A program made the translations under genes and the position numbers. From Opitutaceae bacterium (lineage in GTDB: Bacteria > Verrucomicrobiota > Verrucomicrobiia > Opitutales > Opitutaceae), in contig PLXS01000024.1 of NCBI GenBank assembly GCA_003151515.1, positions 1 through 64,000 on the forward strand: a stretch of 64,000 nucleotides of DNA, read 5' to 3'. Within the stretch, counting starts at the first letter, position 1, and each line of letters starts with the position of its first letter. Below, piece by piece: positions 50,313 to 59,115 of the stretch. The notes under the pieces were generated by a model. The model worked only from the letters and a program-made list of their open reading frames with translations. It did no database searches and was not told the origin of the DNA.

Positions 50313-50321
50313 CGCGCGCTG

Positions 50322-51644
50322 TCACCTTGCCTGGAGCAGATCCCTCCTGAGCTCCTTGTGGAAGCGCGGCCGCATGTCGCCCAGCCACGGGTCGGTGAAC
50401 CGGCGCGACAGGTCGACCGCGATCGTCTTGTGCACTCCCGACTCCTTGGTCTCGAACAGGACCTCGCCCGTCGGGTCGATGATCGCCGAGTCCACGTCGA
50501 ATCCGGACGAGGCCACGTAGAGGTGGTTCTCCAGCGCCCGGGTCCTGAGCAGCGTCAGGTAGCCCCCGGCCGCGGGCACGAGCAGGACCTCGGCTCCCTG
50601 GAGCGCCATCGCCCGCGCGGGGTCGGCGTACTCGGCGTCCCAGCAGATCATCATGCCTATCCTGCCAAAGTCCGTGTCGAAGACCGGGCAGGTGTCGCCG
50701 GGTGTCAGGCCGCCCTCGACCTCCTCGCGCGGCAGGTAGACCTTCCTGTACTTCCCCGCCACGTTCCCGCCCCGGTCGATGAGCACCGCCGTGTTGTAGT
50801 CCAGCTTCCCGTCGCTCTCGGTTAGCCCGGCGACGATGTACATCCCATACCTGCGGGCCTTTTCGCCCAGGAGCCTCGTGCTGGGGCCCGGAATCGGCTC
50901 GGCCGCCCCCGTGTAGCTCCTCGAGCTGCCCTCGAGCAGTATCTCCTCCCCGAGGCAAACGATGTCGGGCTTGTCGGCGGCGATCTCGTCCAGGGCCCGC
51001 AGGAAGGCCGCGAGGTTCTCCTGCGCGCTGCCGCGCGGGTGCAGCGAAACCGTGCCTATCCTCACCCAGCGCGGGGGAGGGGGCTGCGTCTCCTCGAGCA
51101 CGACGTCGTCCCACCACACCGTCCCCAGCGGGGCCCAGCAGAGGGAGAGCTCGATGCGCACCCTGGCGGCGGCCGCCGGGGCGGGCACGGCCAGCGTGAC
51201 ACGTGTCCAAGGCCCGTCCGCCGACGTCTCGTAGGCGTAGTCGGGCTGGCCGACGCGGCGCCCCTCGGCGTCCCGCCAGTCAAGCCGGGCCAAAACCTGC
51301 CGTTGCTCGTCCGGCACCGACTGCACGCGGTACTTGGCCGAGAGGCGGTAGTACTTGCCCGCGACAATCCCGCCGGCCGTGTACGCCCATCCCCCGCATT
51401 CGGCGGGGTTCCCGTTCCCGGAGATGGCGAGCACGGCCCGGGCCGGGGGCACGGGCGAGGCGTCCACGTAGCATCTCGGGCGGATCTCGTCCCTCTGGGC
51501 CCATGCGGACCAGCCCGCGACCCCGCTGCTGCTGAAATCGCGCAGCTCGATCCTGAGCGGCTGCGCGGCCCCTCCCGGAACGGGGGCTGCAAGCGCGGCG
51601 CCGAGGCATGCGGCGGTGAGGCTCAGGAGAAGGGGTGGGCGCAT
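50322..51644 (-). CDS. exported carbon-nitrogen hydrolase with N-terminal carbohydrate-binding-like domain
   Basis: This 440-aa protein from ATG 51644 has a signal peptide (to about residue 28) and a beta-rich domain (about 30-188) with the look of a galactose-binding/CBM fold (GGWAYTAGGIVAGKYYRLSAKYRV, WWDDVVLEE). The nitrilase-superfamily domain has the triad Glu233 (CLGEEILLEG), Lys301 (KYRKVYLPREE) and Cys334 (GMMICWDAEY). It hydrolyses an amide or nitrile outside the cytoplasm; the substrate is unknown. The combination of sugar-binding-like and amidase domains suggests an N-acyl sugar or cell-wall amide, which is inference. Confidence 0.88.
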   Translation of the reverse strand: MRPPLLLSLTAACLGAALAAPVPGGAAQPLRIELRDFSSSGVAGWSAWAQRDEIRPRCYVDASPVPPARAVLAISGNGNPAECGGWAYTAGGIVAGKYYRLSAKYRVQSVPDEQRQVLARLDWRDAEGRRVGQPDYAYETSADGPWTRVTLAVPAPAAAARVRIELSLCWAPLGTVWWDDVVLEETQPPPPRWVRIGTVSLHPRGSAQENLAAFLRALDEIAADKPDIVCLGEEILLEGSSRSYTGAAEPIPGPSTRLLGEKARRYGMYIVAGLTESDGKLDYNTAVLIDRGGNVAGKYRKVYLPREEVEGGLTPGDTCPVFDTDFGRIGMMICWDAEYADPARAMALQGAEVLLVPAAGGYLTLLRTRALENHLYVASSGFDVDSAIIDPTGEVLFETKESGVHKTIAVDLSRRFTDPWLGDMRPRFHKELRRDLLQAR

Positions 51645-51780
51645 GTTGGCGCAGGGTTGTGGCGCCAATCGTCTATCGCACGGCGCGGCATGGCAAGTGC
51701 CTGGGAGGAAGCGGAGGCGCGCCGGTCACGGCGACGCTCCTTGACCCGCGGGTGGCGCGGGCCGATAAGACATCGTCCAC

Positions 51781-53580
51781 TTGAAGGCGCCCCTTCCATC
51801 GGTTCGGACAGTTCTCGCGGGACTCTCCCGCGTCGTGGGGCGGTTCCCGTTCGTCTGCCTTGCGGCGCTCGTCGGGGCGTTCGCGGCGATCATGGCCGTG
51901 GACAACGCGAGCACGAGCTTCGCGAACGTCATCATGGCCTGCGCGCTCGGGCTGCCGGTCATGTTCGCCCTGCGCGTCGTTGTCGAGCGGCGCCTGCGCG
52001 GCCGCGGTGCGGGCCTCGCCCTGGAGATCGCGGGCATCCTCCTCGTGGCCGCCTACGCGTGGAGCGTCCCCTCAGATTGCAGCAAGTTCACGGGCATGGT
52101 CTGGATCCGGTACGGCCTGCTGATACTGGGTCTGCACTTCGCCGTGGCATTTGCGCCCTGTTTCGCGGGCGCCGACGAGGCCGAGTACTGGCACTTCAAC
52201 TGGAGGCTATTCGGCCGCTTTGCTCTGACGACGCTCTACTCGGGGGTGCTGTACCTCGGGCTCGCGGCCGCGCTCGCGAGCTCGGACAAGCTGTTCGACC
52301 TCAAGGTCGACGCGAAGCGCTACGCCGAGCTCTGGATCGTGATGGCGGGCCTCTTTCATCCGCTCTTCTTCCTGAGCGGGGTGCCGCCCGCCGATCGCGA
52401 CCCCGCGGCCGGCCCGTCGTACCCCAACGGGCTGCGGGCGTTCGCGCAATTCGCGCTCGCGCCGCTCGTCGTCGTGTATGTCGCGATCCTCTACGCCTAC
52501 GCGGTCAAGATCATCGTCAGGTGGTCCTGGCCCCACGGGTGGATCGCGATGCCGGTCTCCGTGCTGGCCGTGTCGGGAATACTCGCGGCGCTCCTGCTGC
52601 AGCCCGCCAGGAACCTCGACTCCGAGCGGTGGGCGAGGTGGTACTGGAAGTACTTCTACAAGGCGCTCGCCCCCCTGTCCGTCCTGCTCATGCTCTCCAT
52701 CTGGAGGCGCGAGTCGGAATACGGCTTCACCGAGTGGCGCTACTACGGCATGGTCATGGGCGTTTGGCTCCTGGCGACCTCCCTTTTCTACGCCTTCAGG
52801 CCCGGGGCGTCGACCCGCGCGATTCCGGCCTCGCTCTCGATCATCTGCCTTCTGACGGTCTGGGGGCCTTGGAGCGTGTTCTCGGTATCGATGGCCAGCC
52901 AGAGGCACCGCCTTGTGTCGACGCTCCAGCCGGACGGCCTCGAGAATGGGCTGGTCGCGCCGGCCAAGGGGACCCTTCCCCCCAAGGAGGTTGAAGCGGT
53001 AAGGTCCATCGTTTCGCACCTGATCAGGACGTACGGGATCGAATCCATCTCGGACCTCCTGCCCAAGGATCTGCGCGAGAAGGTCGCCTCGGCCTACGCC
53101 GGGCGCAACGGCTTCGCCGGCGAATACCAGGCCACGCAGCAGATCGTCGACTTCATAACGGGCGGCAAGGCCGCCGCGGCCAAGGTTGCCCATCACCAGC
53201 AGGTGCTCAGCGTGGACCTTGACCTTGCCGGGGGATTGCCGGTCGACGGCTACGCCAGGCTGTACCATGCGTGCATCTGCCCGGGCCAGCCCGAGCAGAC
53301 GCTGGGGGAATTGTCGGTTAGGTCCCCGGCGGGCGGCGCGATGCCGGAATTCAGGTCGCACGGGGAAAGGCTCGATGGGGCCGCGGTTGCGGCGCGCATC
53401 AGGGCCGTCGAGGACTCGGCGGCGAAGGGCGCGCGCAAGCTGGCGCCCTCCGAGATGTCGGCTAGCGTCGTCTCGGTCGCCCACGAGTGGCTCGTCATCA
53501 TAGACAAGGCGAGCATGCGCAGGGTCGGCGGCACCCCGGCGACCCTGACCGAGCTGGATATCTACGTCCTCGAGAAATAG
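51781..53580 (+). CDS. DUF4153 family membrane protein
   Basis: This 599-aa protein starts at a TTG codon, the only reasonable start, right after the gap to the divergent hydrolase gene. About eleven hydrophobic segments fill residues 20-375, in the style of DUF4153 (an N-terminal multi-helix region with YGFTEWRYYGMVMGVWLLATSLFYAF near the last helices). A soluble C-terminal region (about 390-599) follows. The function of the family is not established. A probable terminator follows at 53630-53662. Confidence 0.75.
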   Translation: MKAPLPSVRTVLAGLSRVVGRFPFVCLAALVGAFAAIMAVDNASTSFANVIMACALGLPVMFALRVVVERRLRGRGAGLALEIAGILLVAAYAWSVPSDCSKFTGMVWIRYGLLILGLHFAVAFAPCFAGADEAEYWHFNWRLFGRFALTTLYSGVLYLGLAAALASSDKLFDLKVDAKRYAELWIVMAGLFHPLFFLSGVPPADRDPAAGPSYPNGLRAFAQFALAPLVVVYVAILYAYAVKIIVRWSWPHGWIAMPVSVLAVSGILAALLLQPARNLDSERWARWYWKYFYKALAPLSVLLMLSIWRRESEYGFTEWRYYGMVMGVWLLATSLFYAFRPGASTRAIPASLSIICLLTVWGPWSVFSVSMASQRHRLVSTLQPDGLENGLVAPAKGTLPPKEVEAVRSIVSHLIRTYGIESISDLLPKDLREKVASAYAGRNGFAGEYQATQQIVDFITGGKAAAAKVAHHQQVLSVDLDLAGGLPVDGYARLYHACICPGQPEQTLGELSVRSPAGGAMPEFRSHGERLDGAAVAARIRAVEDSAAKGARKLAPSEMSASVVSVAHEWLVIIDKASMRRVGGTPATLTELDIYVLEK

Positions 53581-53629
53581 GGGGCCTGGGACGCCATCCG
53601 GGAAGGCGCGCCCTAATTCTGCGCTCTTT

Positions 53630-53662
53630 GCCGGCTTCTGGGATGGCCGGCGGGGGCTTTTT
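53630..53662 (+). terminator. probable intrinsic terminator
   Basis: GCCGGC (53630-53635) and GCCGGC (53646-53651) form a 6-bp stem with a 10-nt loop, followed by GGGGGC and five T residues (53658-53662), 50 nt after the DUF4153 gene stop. The gap between stem and T run is a little long, so efficiency is uncertain. Confidence 0.5.
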
Positions 53663-53699
53663 CATTGGATTGGCCGGCCGGATTGGCTACGCTCCAGAC

Positions 53700-54476
53700 G
53701 TGCGCTCGACACGCCGGCTTCTTGCGCTGTGCACCCTTGCCTGCGGCCTCTGGGCCGCCTGTTCCCACAACAACGGCCCCGCGACCAGCGCCTACCTTCG
53801 CGAGGGCTCGAAGCTCGCCGCGGGCATCACGGACCAGGCGCGCGCCCTGCCGGCCGTCGCGATGCCTGCGCACCCGGCCCTGCCGCAGAGCCCCACCGAC
53901 GACCAGCAGCGCGTCTATGACGGCCTCGTGCGGATCTATCCCCTCTACGTGAACCAGTACCACGCGGCCGTGATGCAGCGCCTGCAGGCCATCACCGAGC
54001 TGTACAACCAGGCGCTGGAACGCATCGGCTCCCTGGACGCCGCGGGCGTGGACGCACAGGGCGTCCAGCTGATGACGCTCCATGTGCAGCTCCTCACCGA
54101 GGAGCGCGACTTCTACGCCGAGCTGCGAAGCCTGGCCGACCACAACCAGACATCCCTCGTCAGGCGCAAGAGCGTCGACGAGGCCGACGAGCGCCTGCTC
54201 GCCGTCTTCAACGCTGCGATGGGCGAGATTTCGGGGGCGCCCGGCGCCGTGGGCTCTGGCCTCAGGGACATCGCCGCCGCGTTCTCGAAGCGCGGGGCCG
54301 AGCCATTCGCGGTCGGGGACCAGGCGGCCAAGCTTGCGGACCGGGCGGCCCAGCTGCAGCGCGACATGGAAGGCTACCGGACCGAGAGCGCGAAATTCGC
54401 GGCGAGCCTGGACGCGAAGTATCCCGGCCAGGACTGGGGCGGGTACGGGCCAAAGCCGGGGGCGCCTGGGAAGTAA
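53700..54476 (+). CDS. hypothetical lipoprotein
   Basis: This 258-aa protein starts at GTG 53700, which gives a short signal peptide with a lipobox-like end (ACGLWAAC, with Cys21 as the lipidation site). Earlier in-frame starts lie in the preceding gene and terminator. The mature protein is rich in helix formers, with Gln/Glu/Ala-rich stretches (around 90-150 and 205-240) that could form coiled coils. I do not recognise the family. It converges with the NxxGxxAF-repeat gene. Confidence 0.65.
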   Translation: MRSTRRLLALCTLACGLWAACSHNNGPATSAYLREGSKLAAGITDQARALPAVAMPAHPALPQSPTDDQQRVYDGLVRIYPLYVNQYHAAVMQRLQAITELYNQALERIGSLDAAGVDAQGVQLMTLHVQLLTEERDFYAELRSLADHNQTSLVRRKSVDEADERLLAVFNAAMGEISGAPGAVGSGLRDIAAAFSKRGAEPFAVGDQAAKLADRAAQLQRDMEGYRTESAKFAASLDAKYPGQDWGGYGPKPGAPGK

Positions 54477-54499
54477 CGAGGCCGGGGCGGCCGCTGCGC

Positions 54500-55525
54500 C
54501 TAGGGAACGGGATCGACCCGGATCACGGCCTGGCGCCCGTCAACCAAAGACACGCGCACCGCAAGCTGGGCAGCCTCGTTGGCCGACACCGGGTTCAGGG
54601 CGAACTCCGCGACCGCGGAGCCGTAGAGCGGGTCGCCGACGGCGATGATCCGGCAGGCCGCCGGGTCCGCGCCGCTGAAGACGCCGAGCTGGCCGCCCAT
54701 GGGGGTCGCGAAGAAGGCGACGAGCCCCCTGCGGTTTATCAGGGCGCCCCGGAAGCTCTCGAACAGGCCGCCGGCGTCGTCGACCAGGGTGTCGATTCGC
54801 CCCCCGGTCGCCGCGAAGATGCCCGATCCTCCCGACCTGAGCGTCGCCGCGAATGCAACGGCGCCCTCGTCATTCAGGGCGGGGAAAGGGGCAATTTCGC
54901 TGAACTGCTCGCCGGTTTCGGCGACGGTCTCGATCGATCCGCCGCGGCTCGCATAAATGCCCTGGACTCCCCCCTTGCGGTCGGCCCGGAAGGCGATGGC
55001 CCCCATTGCGTTGATGACGGGAAGACCGTGGAAGGCGGTGAACCGCCCGGTCGTGTCCGCTATGGTGGCGACCGATTCGCCTTCGGTTGCGAAGACGCCG
55101 TGCGCGCCCGAGGCGAGGATCCCCCTGAAGGCGATCGCGCCCCAATCGTTCATCGTGGGTCCCAGGGGGCCGATGGCCTGGAACCGCCCGTCGGTGGAGG
55201 CGACAGCCGTGAGCTTGTTCCCGCGCGAGAGGAAGGCGCCCTGGACCCCGGACTTGAGTGTGCCGTAGAAGCACAGGTCGCCGCCCCGGTTCACGTCCGG
55301 ATGGCTGTAGACGCCCACAAGGCCGGCGTCCGCCGCGTCCGCCCCCGAGGCCGGGCCGCCGTTGCCCGTGAATGCGCCGCTGCCTCCCGCGGCGAGGCTC
55401 GCCTGGAACGCGACGAGGCCCGCATCGTTCACGGACGCGACGTAGGGGTCGAAGCGGCTGAACAGCGCGCCCGTCTCCGCGATCCGCGTGAGCCTGAACG
55501 CCCTGATCTGCGATGGCTGTGGCAC
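54500..55525 (-). CDS. NxxGxxAF tandem-repeat protein
   Basis: This protein of about 341 aa is read from a GTG at 55525. It contains at least five copies of the motif N-x-x-G-x-x-A-F (NDAGLVAF, NDWGAIAF, NAMGAIAF, NDEGAVAF, NRRGLVAF), plus a weaker copy NRGGDLCF, in repeats of about 50 residues. Each is followed by a GG(V/S)xG(I/V)(Y/F)A segment, which suggests a beta-propeller. The family is known as choice-of-anchor NxxGxxAF repeat proteins, normally surface-associated. There is no clear signal peptide, and the frame remains open upstream of the GTG without an ATG. The true start, or a lost N-terminus, is therefore open to question. Confidence 0.7.
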   Translation of the reverse strand: MPQPSQIRAFRLTRIAETGALFSRFDPYVASVNDAGLVAFQASLAAGGSGAFTGNGGPASGADAADAGLVGVYSHPDVNRGGDLCFYGTLKSGVQGAFLSRGNKLTAVASTDGRFQAIGPLGPTMNDWGAIAFRGILASGAHGVFATEGESVATIADTTGRFTAFHGLPVINAMGAIAFRADRKGGVQGIYASRGGSIETVAETGEQFSEIAPFPALNDEGAVAFAATLRSGGSGIFAATGGRIDTLVDDAGGLFESFRGALINRRGLVAFFATPMGGQLGVFSGADPAACRIIAVGDPLYGSAVAEFALNPVSANEAAQLAVRVSLVDGRQAVIRVDPVP

Positions 55526-55590
55526 AAGGGACCTGTCTCGCAGGAAACCCTGCGGATGGGAACTCCATAAGAGCGGCGCGGGCGCCGGGG

Positions 55591-57219
55591 TCAGTTCGAG
55601 GGGCCGCAGCGGAACGCGGTGGTCCGGGTGTCCCTGTCCGTGCGGCGGGTCGCCGCGGAGTCGTCGGCCAGCAGGACCCCGGGCGGAGGCGGCCCGACGG
55701 CGAACGTGACCACGACGGGCTGGGCGGCGAGGTACACCGAGTTGCCGGGCTGCGTCGCCGTCACGGTGACCTCGCCGGTTGACCCCGTGGGGGTCACCAC
55801 AGCGCCGGCGAGCGCGACCGGGCCAGAGTCCAGCGTGAGGGAGACGGGAAGGCCGCTCGAGGTCGTGGCGGCGAGCGCAAAGGCCGGCGTGCGCGTCGTG
55901 ACGGTGCCCGGGGCGGTGAATGAAATCGTCTGCGCGAGCATCGGCGTGAAGTGGGCCGTCAGCGACTTGTTGGAGTTCATGAGCACCGGGAGGACCGCGG
56001 ACGCGCCCGTAGCGTCCCCTGTCCAGCCCGTGAATGCGTAGCCTTGGGCCGCCGCCGCGGTCGCGCTTGCATCGGCGTTCGGCGCGTAGCTGCCGGCGCC
56101 GCTGACGGAGCCGCCGGAGGTTGCCGAAAGGCTGAGCGTGAAGAAGGGGGCCTGGACCGAGACCGACGCCGAGGCAGCGGGGGACGGGTTGTAGTTCGCG
56201 TTGCCCGAGTCGACAACGGTGACCGTGTAGGCGCCCGGCGACGGGAACGCCACGGCCTGAGTCGGCCCGGAGCCGGAGGCCGACCCTCCGAAGGCATAGT
56301 TGCCGGTGGCGCCACCCGAGGCGGCGAAGCTGACGCTCTGGCCGGCCGTTATCGAGGCGCTAGCCGGCGTTAGCGTGACCGCGGGCTGGCTCGCCTTTGC
56401 GACCGCGAGCGCCGCCTGCGCCGATCCCGTGAGCCCGGCGGAGTCCGTCGCCGTGACCCTGAGCGTGGCGGTCCCGGCCGCACCGAAGGCGTACGCTGCG
56501 CTTTCGGAGTCGGACGGGCTCGACGGGCTGGAGTCGGAGAGGATCCGCGTCCATGTGGCGCCGTTGTTCAGGGAGACATCCAGCACCACCGAGGCGAGCG
56601 GGTTGCCGCCCGACGAGGCCGAAGCCGCCACCGTCACCTGCTGGAAGGCCGTCGCGGACGCAGGCGGCGACACCGTGGCCGTCGGGGGCTGCGCCGGGGG
56701 CGGGGCGGGGGAGGCGCCGACGGGGCCTCCTGCTCCTCCGTTCAGGGCGTCAGTCGAGATCGTGCTCGCGCTAGTCCTCGGAAGGGAGCTCTGGGTGAAC
56801 CAGAACCGAAAGGCGTACGTGCCGGGTCCGAGGTCGGGCAGCGTCCATGTCCCGGCTGCGATTCCGTCGGCCGGAGTGCCGCCGGCGCCGTTTAGGTGGA
56901 TGACCGCGGACTCGTTTGAAACGGCGCCCGCGCCGTACACGGAAGCCAGCTCGTTTCCGTTCGCCGCCGTCACAAACAGCTGGCCCACGAGGTTCCCGCC
57001 CCCGTCCACGAGGTCGATGCGGCCCGGGGCGCTCACTGTGCCGCCCGGGTTGTCGTCGCACGTCCAGACGATGCGGAAATTGAGGACGTAGCCCCCTGGC
57101 CCCATGGTGAACGACTCCGACGAGTAGGGCGCAGCCTGGCACCGGGCCCTGGGCCCGGAGGCGGCTGCGGCGGCGATCAGCGCCCAAAGGGCGAACCGAC
57201 AGAAGCGCGCGGGTTTCAT
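55591..57219 (-). CDS. exported multi-domain adhesin-like protein (Ig-like/InlB-B repeat)
   Basis: This 542-aa protein from ATG 57219 has a signal peptide (MKPARFCRFALWALIAAAAASG) and an N-terminal domain of about 120 residues with no match I know. Pro-rich and Ig-like segments follow (about 170-345). An InlB B-repeat-like unit (about 350-425: LSLSATSGGSVSGAGSYAPNADASATAAAAQGYAFTGWTG) precedes a C-terminal Ig-like part. No LPXTG or PEP-CTERM anchor is visible. It probably works at or beyond the outer membrane. Its promoter region is unusually AT-rich. The NxxGxxAF gene follows after 65 nt. Confidence 0.75.
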   Translation of the reverse strand: MKPARFCRFALWALIAAAAASGPRARCQAAPYSSESFTMGPGGYVLNFRIVWTCDDNPGGTVSAPGRIDLVDGGGNLVGQLFVTAANGNELASVYGAGAVSNESAVIHLNGAGGTPADGIAAGTWTLPDLGPGTYAFRFWFTQSSLPRTSASTISTDALNGGAGGPVGASPAPPPAQPPTATVSPPASATAFQQVTVAASASSGGNPLASVVLDVSLNNGATWTRILSDSSPSSPSDSESAAYAFGAAGTATLRVTATDSAGLTGSAQAALAVAKASQPAVTLTPASASITAGQSVSFAASGGATGNYAFGGSASGSGPTQAVAFPSPGAYTVTVVDSGNANYNPSPAASASVSVQAPFFTLSLSATSGGSVSGAGSYAPNADASATAAAAQGYAFTGWTGDATGASAVLPVLMNSNKSLTAHFTPMLAQTISFTAPGTVTTRTPAFALAATTSSGLPVSLTLDSGPVALAGAVVTPTGSTGEVTVTATQPGNSVYLAAQPVVVTFAVGPPPPGVLLADDSAATRRTDRDTRTTAFRCGPSN

Positions 57220-57224
57220 GGCGC

Positions 57225-57272
57225 GCACAGGATTATTAAGACATGTTATTAGACAAGTCTAAATATATCCAT
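57225..57272 (-). promoter_or_regulatory. AT-rich promoter region with dyad
   Basis: This patch upstream of the adhesin-like gene is strikingly AT-rich and contains a TTAGAC-AA-GTCTAA dyad at 57249-57262. Read on the minus strand it offers TTTAGA-like and TAATAA-like boxes at roughly promoter spacing. It probably holds the promoter and perhaps a regulator site. The assignment is by composition only. Confidence 0.35.
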
Positions 57273-57306
57273 CGCCCGGCGCCAAGCCTCGCCGGCGAGC
57301 CGCGGC

Positions 57307-58557
57307 TCAGCCCGGTTGCCCGCTTGGCTGCGCCGTCTTCACCCCGAGCCTGTACTTGAAGGCAAACGGGAAGATGAGCCCCAGGACCAGCGCGTAGGCG
57401 GCGAAGACAAACCAGATGCTCCTCCAGTCCTTGACGCCGTCGACCGTGAAGTAGTCGACGACGCGGCCGCTTGCGACGCCGCCAATGAGCGCCCCAAGGC
57501 CGTTCGTCATGATCATAAACAGGCCCTGCGCGCTCGCCCGGATGCTCGGCTCGGCCTCAAGCTCCACGAAGAGCGAGCCCGAGATGTTGTAGAAGTCGAA
57601 GGCCATCCCGTAGATGATCATCGAGAGGACCAAAAGGATGAGGCCGCTTCCCGGGTTGCCCAGGCCGAACAGGCCGAAGCGAAGCACCCAGGCGCATATG
57701 CTGATCATCATGATCTTCTTTATCCCGAATCTCCCCAGGAAGAAGGGGATCGTGAGGATGAACAGGGTCTCCGATATCTGGGAGACCGACATCAGGAGCC
57801 CGGGGTGGGCGACCGCGAACGAGTTGGCGTACATCCCCTTGAAGTCGTGCAGGAAGGCCTCGCCGAAAGTGTTTGTTATCTGCAGGGCCGCGCCGATGAA
57901 CGCCGCGAAGGTGAAGAAGACGGCCATCTGGCGGTTCTTGAAGAGCACGAGCGCGTCAAGCCCGAGCGCGGACACGAGCGAGGTCGACTTCCTCGCTCGG
58001 CTGGCGGGGGGGCAGGCCGGCAGCGTGAACGCGTAGATGCCGAGCGCGAGGGCGGAGGCCGAGGCGATGTACAGCTGCATCGGGCTGACTGTCCAGCCGA
58101 CCAGGTCCACGACCCACATGGCGACGATGAAGCCCACGGTGCCCCACACGCGTACCGGAGGGAAATGCGTCACGACGTCGAACTTCGCGGTCGAGAGGAT
58201 CTCGTAGCTCACCGCATTGTTGAGCGCGATGGTCGGCATGTAGACCATGCAGTTGAGCAGCATCACCCAATACATGAGGCCCGGGTCCCTGATGGTGGAG
58301 GCGAGGAACAGAAGGACCGCCCCCGCAATGTGGCAGAGGCCGAGCACCCGCTCCGCGTTGATCCAGCGGTCAGCGACGATCCCCAGGAGCCCCGGCATGA
58401 AGAGCGAGGCCAACCCCATCGTCGAGTAGATGCTCCCGACCTGCCCCCCGGTAAACTTGAGGGTGGCGATCATGTATCCCCCGAATGAGATGAGCCAGGA
58501 ACCCCAGACAAAGAACTGGGTGAAATTGAGGATGATCAGGCGGGTCTTTACGCTCAT
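57307..58557 (-). CDS. NupG-family nucleoside:proton symporter (MFS)
   Basis: This 416-aa protein has twelve predicted helices and the NHS/NupG pattern: LIILNFTQFFVWGSWLISFGGYM at the start, FMPGLLGIVADRWINAERVLGLCHIAGAVLLF, then ALNNAVSYEIL and PPVRVWGTVGFIVAMW. Members import nucleosides with protons. The C-terminal end is short and cytosolic. It is followed on the same strand, after 88 nt, by the adhesin-like gene. A 558-base gene-free leader lies upstream. Confidence 0.88.
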   Translation of the reverse strand: MSVKTRLIILNFTQFFVWGSWLISFGGYMIATLKFTGGQVGSIYSTMGLASLFMPGLLGIVADRWINAERVLGLCHIAGAVLLFLASTIRDPGLMYWVMLLNCMVYMPTIALNNAVSYEILSTAKFDVVTHFPPVRVWGTVGFIVAMWVVDLVGWTVSPMQLYIASASALALGIYAFTLPACPPASRARKSTSLVSALGLDALVLFKNRQMAVFFTFAAFIGAALQITNTFGEAFLHDFKGMYANSFAVAHPGLLMSVSQISETLFILTIPFFLGRFGIKKIMMISICAWVLRFGLFGLGNPGSGLILLVLSMIIYGMAFDFYNISGSLFVELEAEPSIRASAQGLFMIMTNGLGALIGGVASGRVVDYFTVDGVKDWRSIWFVFAAYALVLGLIFPFAFKYRLGVKTAQPSGQPG

Positions 58558-59115
58558 AGTGTGATGTCAGCGGGCCGCGGGCGCCGAAGGAGCGCCGCCC
58601 GGATGCCGGCCGGCAGCCCAAGCGCTGAGGCAGGAAGGGCCGCGCACAGCCGCGCCGGCATGTGCTGCGACGAGGCCAGGCGGACGCATGACGTGGGGGG
58701 CATCGGTCGGGGCAATTGGGCTGGAACGGAACCGAAAAGGGCGTTTTTGGGACCTCTGTGCGAGGCAAATCTTGCCTAGCAGGGACCTCCGGATCGCGTC
58801 GCGGCATGCCCGCAATCGCGGGAGATCCCGTTACAGAGGGAGCGCACCTGGCCGGGTTGGCGTTCCCGAGCCCGTCCGGGAGTTGTCGGGGAGCGCGTCC
58901 GGGGGTTGGCTGCGCTCCCATTCCACAGAAAGGATTTCCATCGCGGCCGCCGGCCCTGGAGCGCGCGCAATCGCCCTGACGGCCTATCTCCGCAAGGGCC
59001 CTTGCGGGCGCGAGCGTCCGCGCGCCGCGAGGGATCTCCTTTGCGCGGTTTGGGCCGATTGCCGCACGGACACCATCGGACCCCGCGCTGCCCGCCGGCC
59101 ATCGGCCGTCCGTGG
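58558..59115. other. gene-free 558-base region with several inverted repeats
   Basis: This gap lies between the nucleoside transporter start and the histidine kinase stop, both on the minus strand. Open frames here have no protein-like composition. It holds three perfect inverted repeats: AGGCAA-ATC-TTGCCT (58763-58777), CCCGC-AATC-GCGGG (58809-58822), and GGGAGCGCA (58838-58846) facing TGCGCTCCC (58911-58919). It must contain the transporter promoter. A structured leader or small RNA is possible. Confidence 0.45.

Noticed and set aside
50229-50321. FMN riboswitch upstream of ribE
   Set aside because: The conserved aptamer segments are not present on the minus strand; only a short imperfect hairpin is seen.
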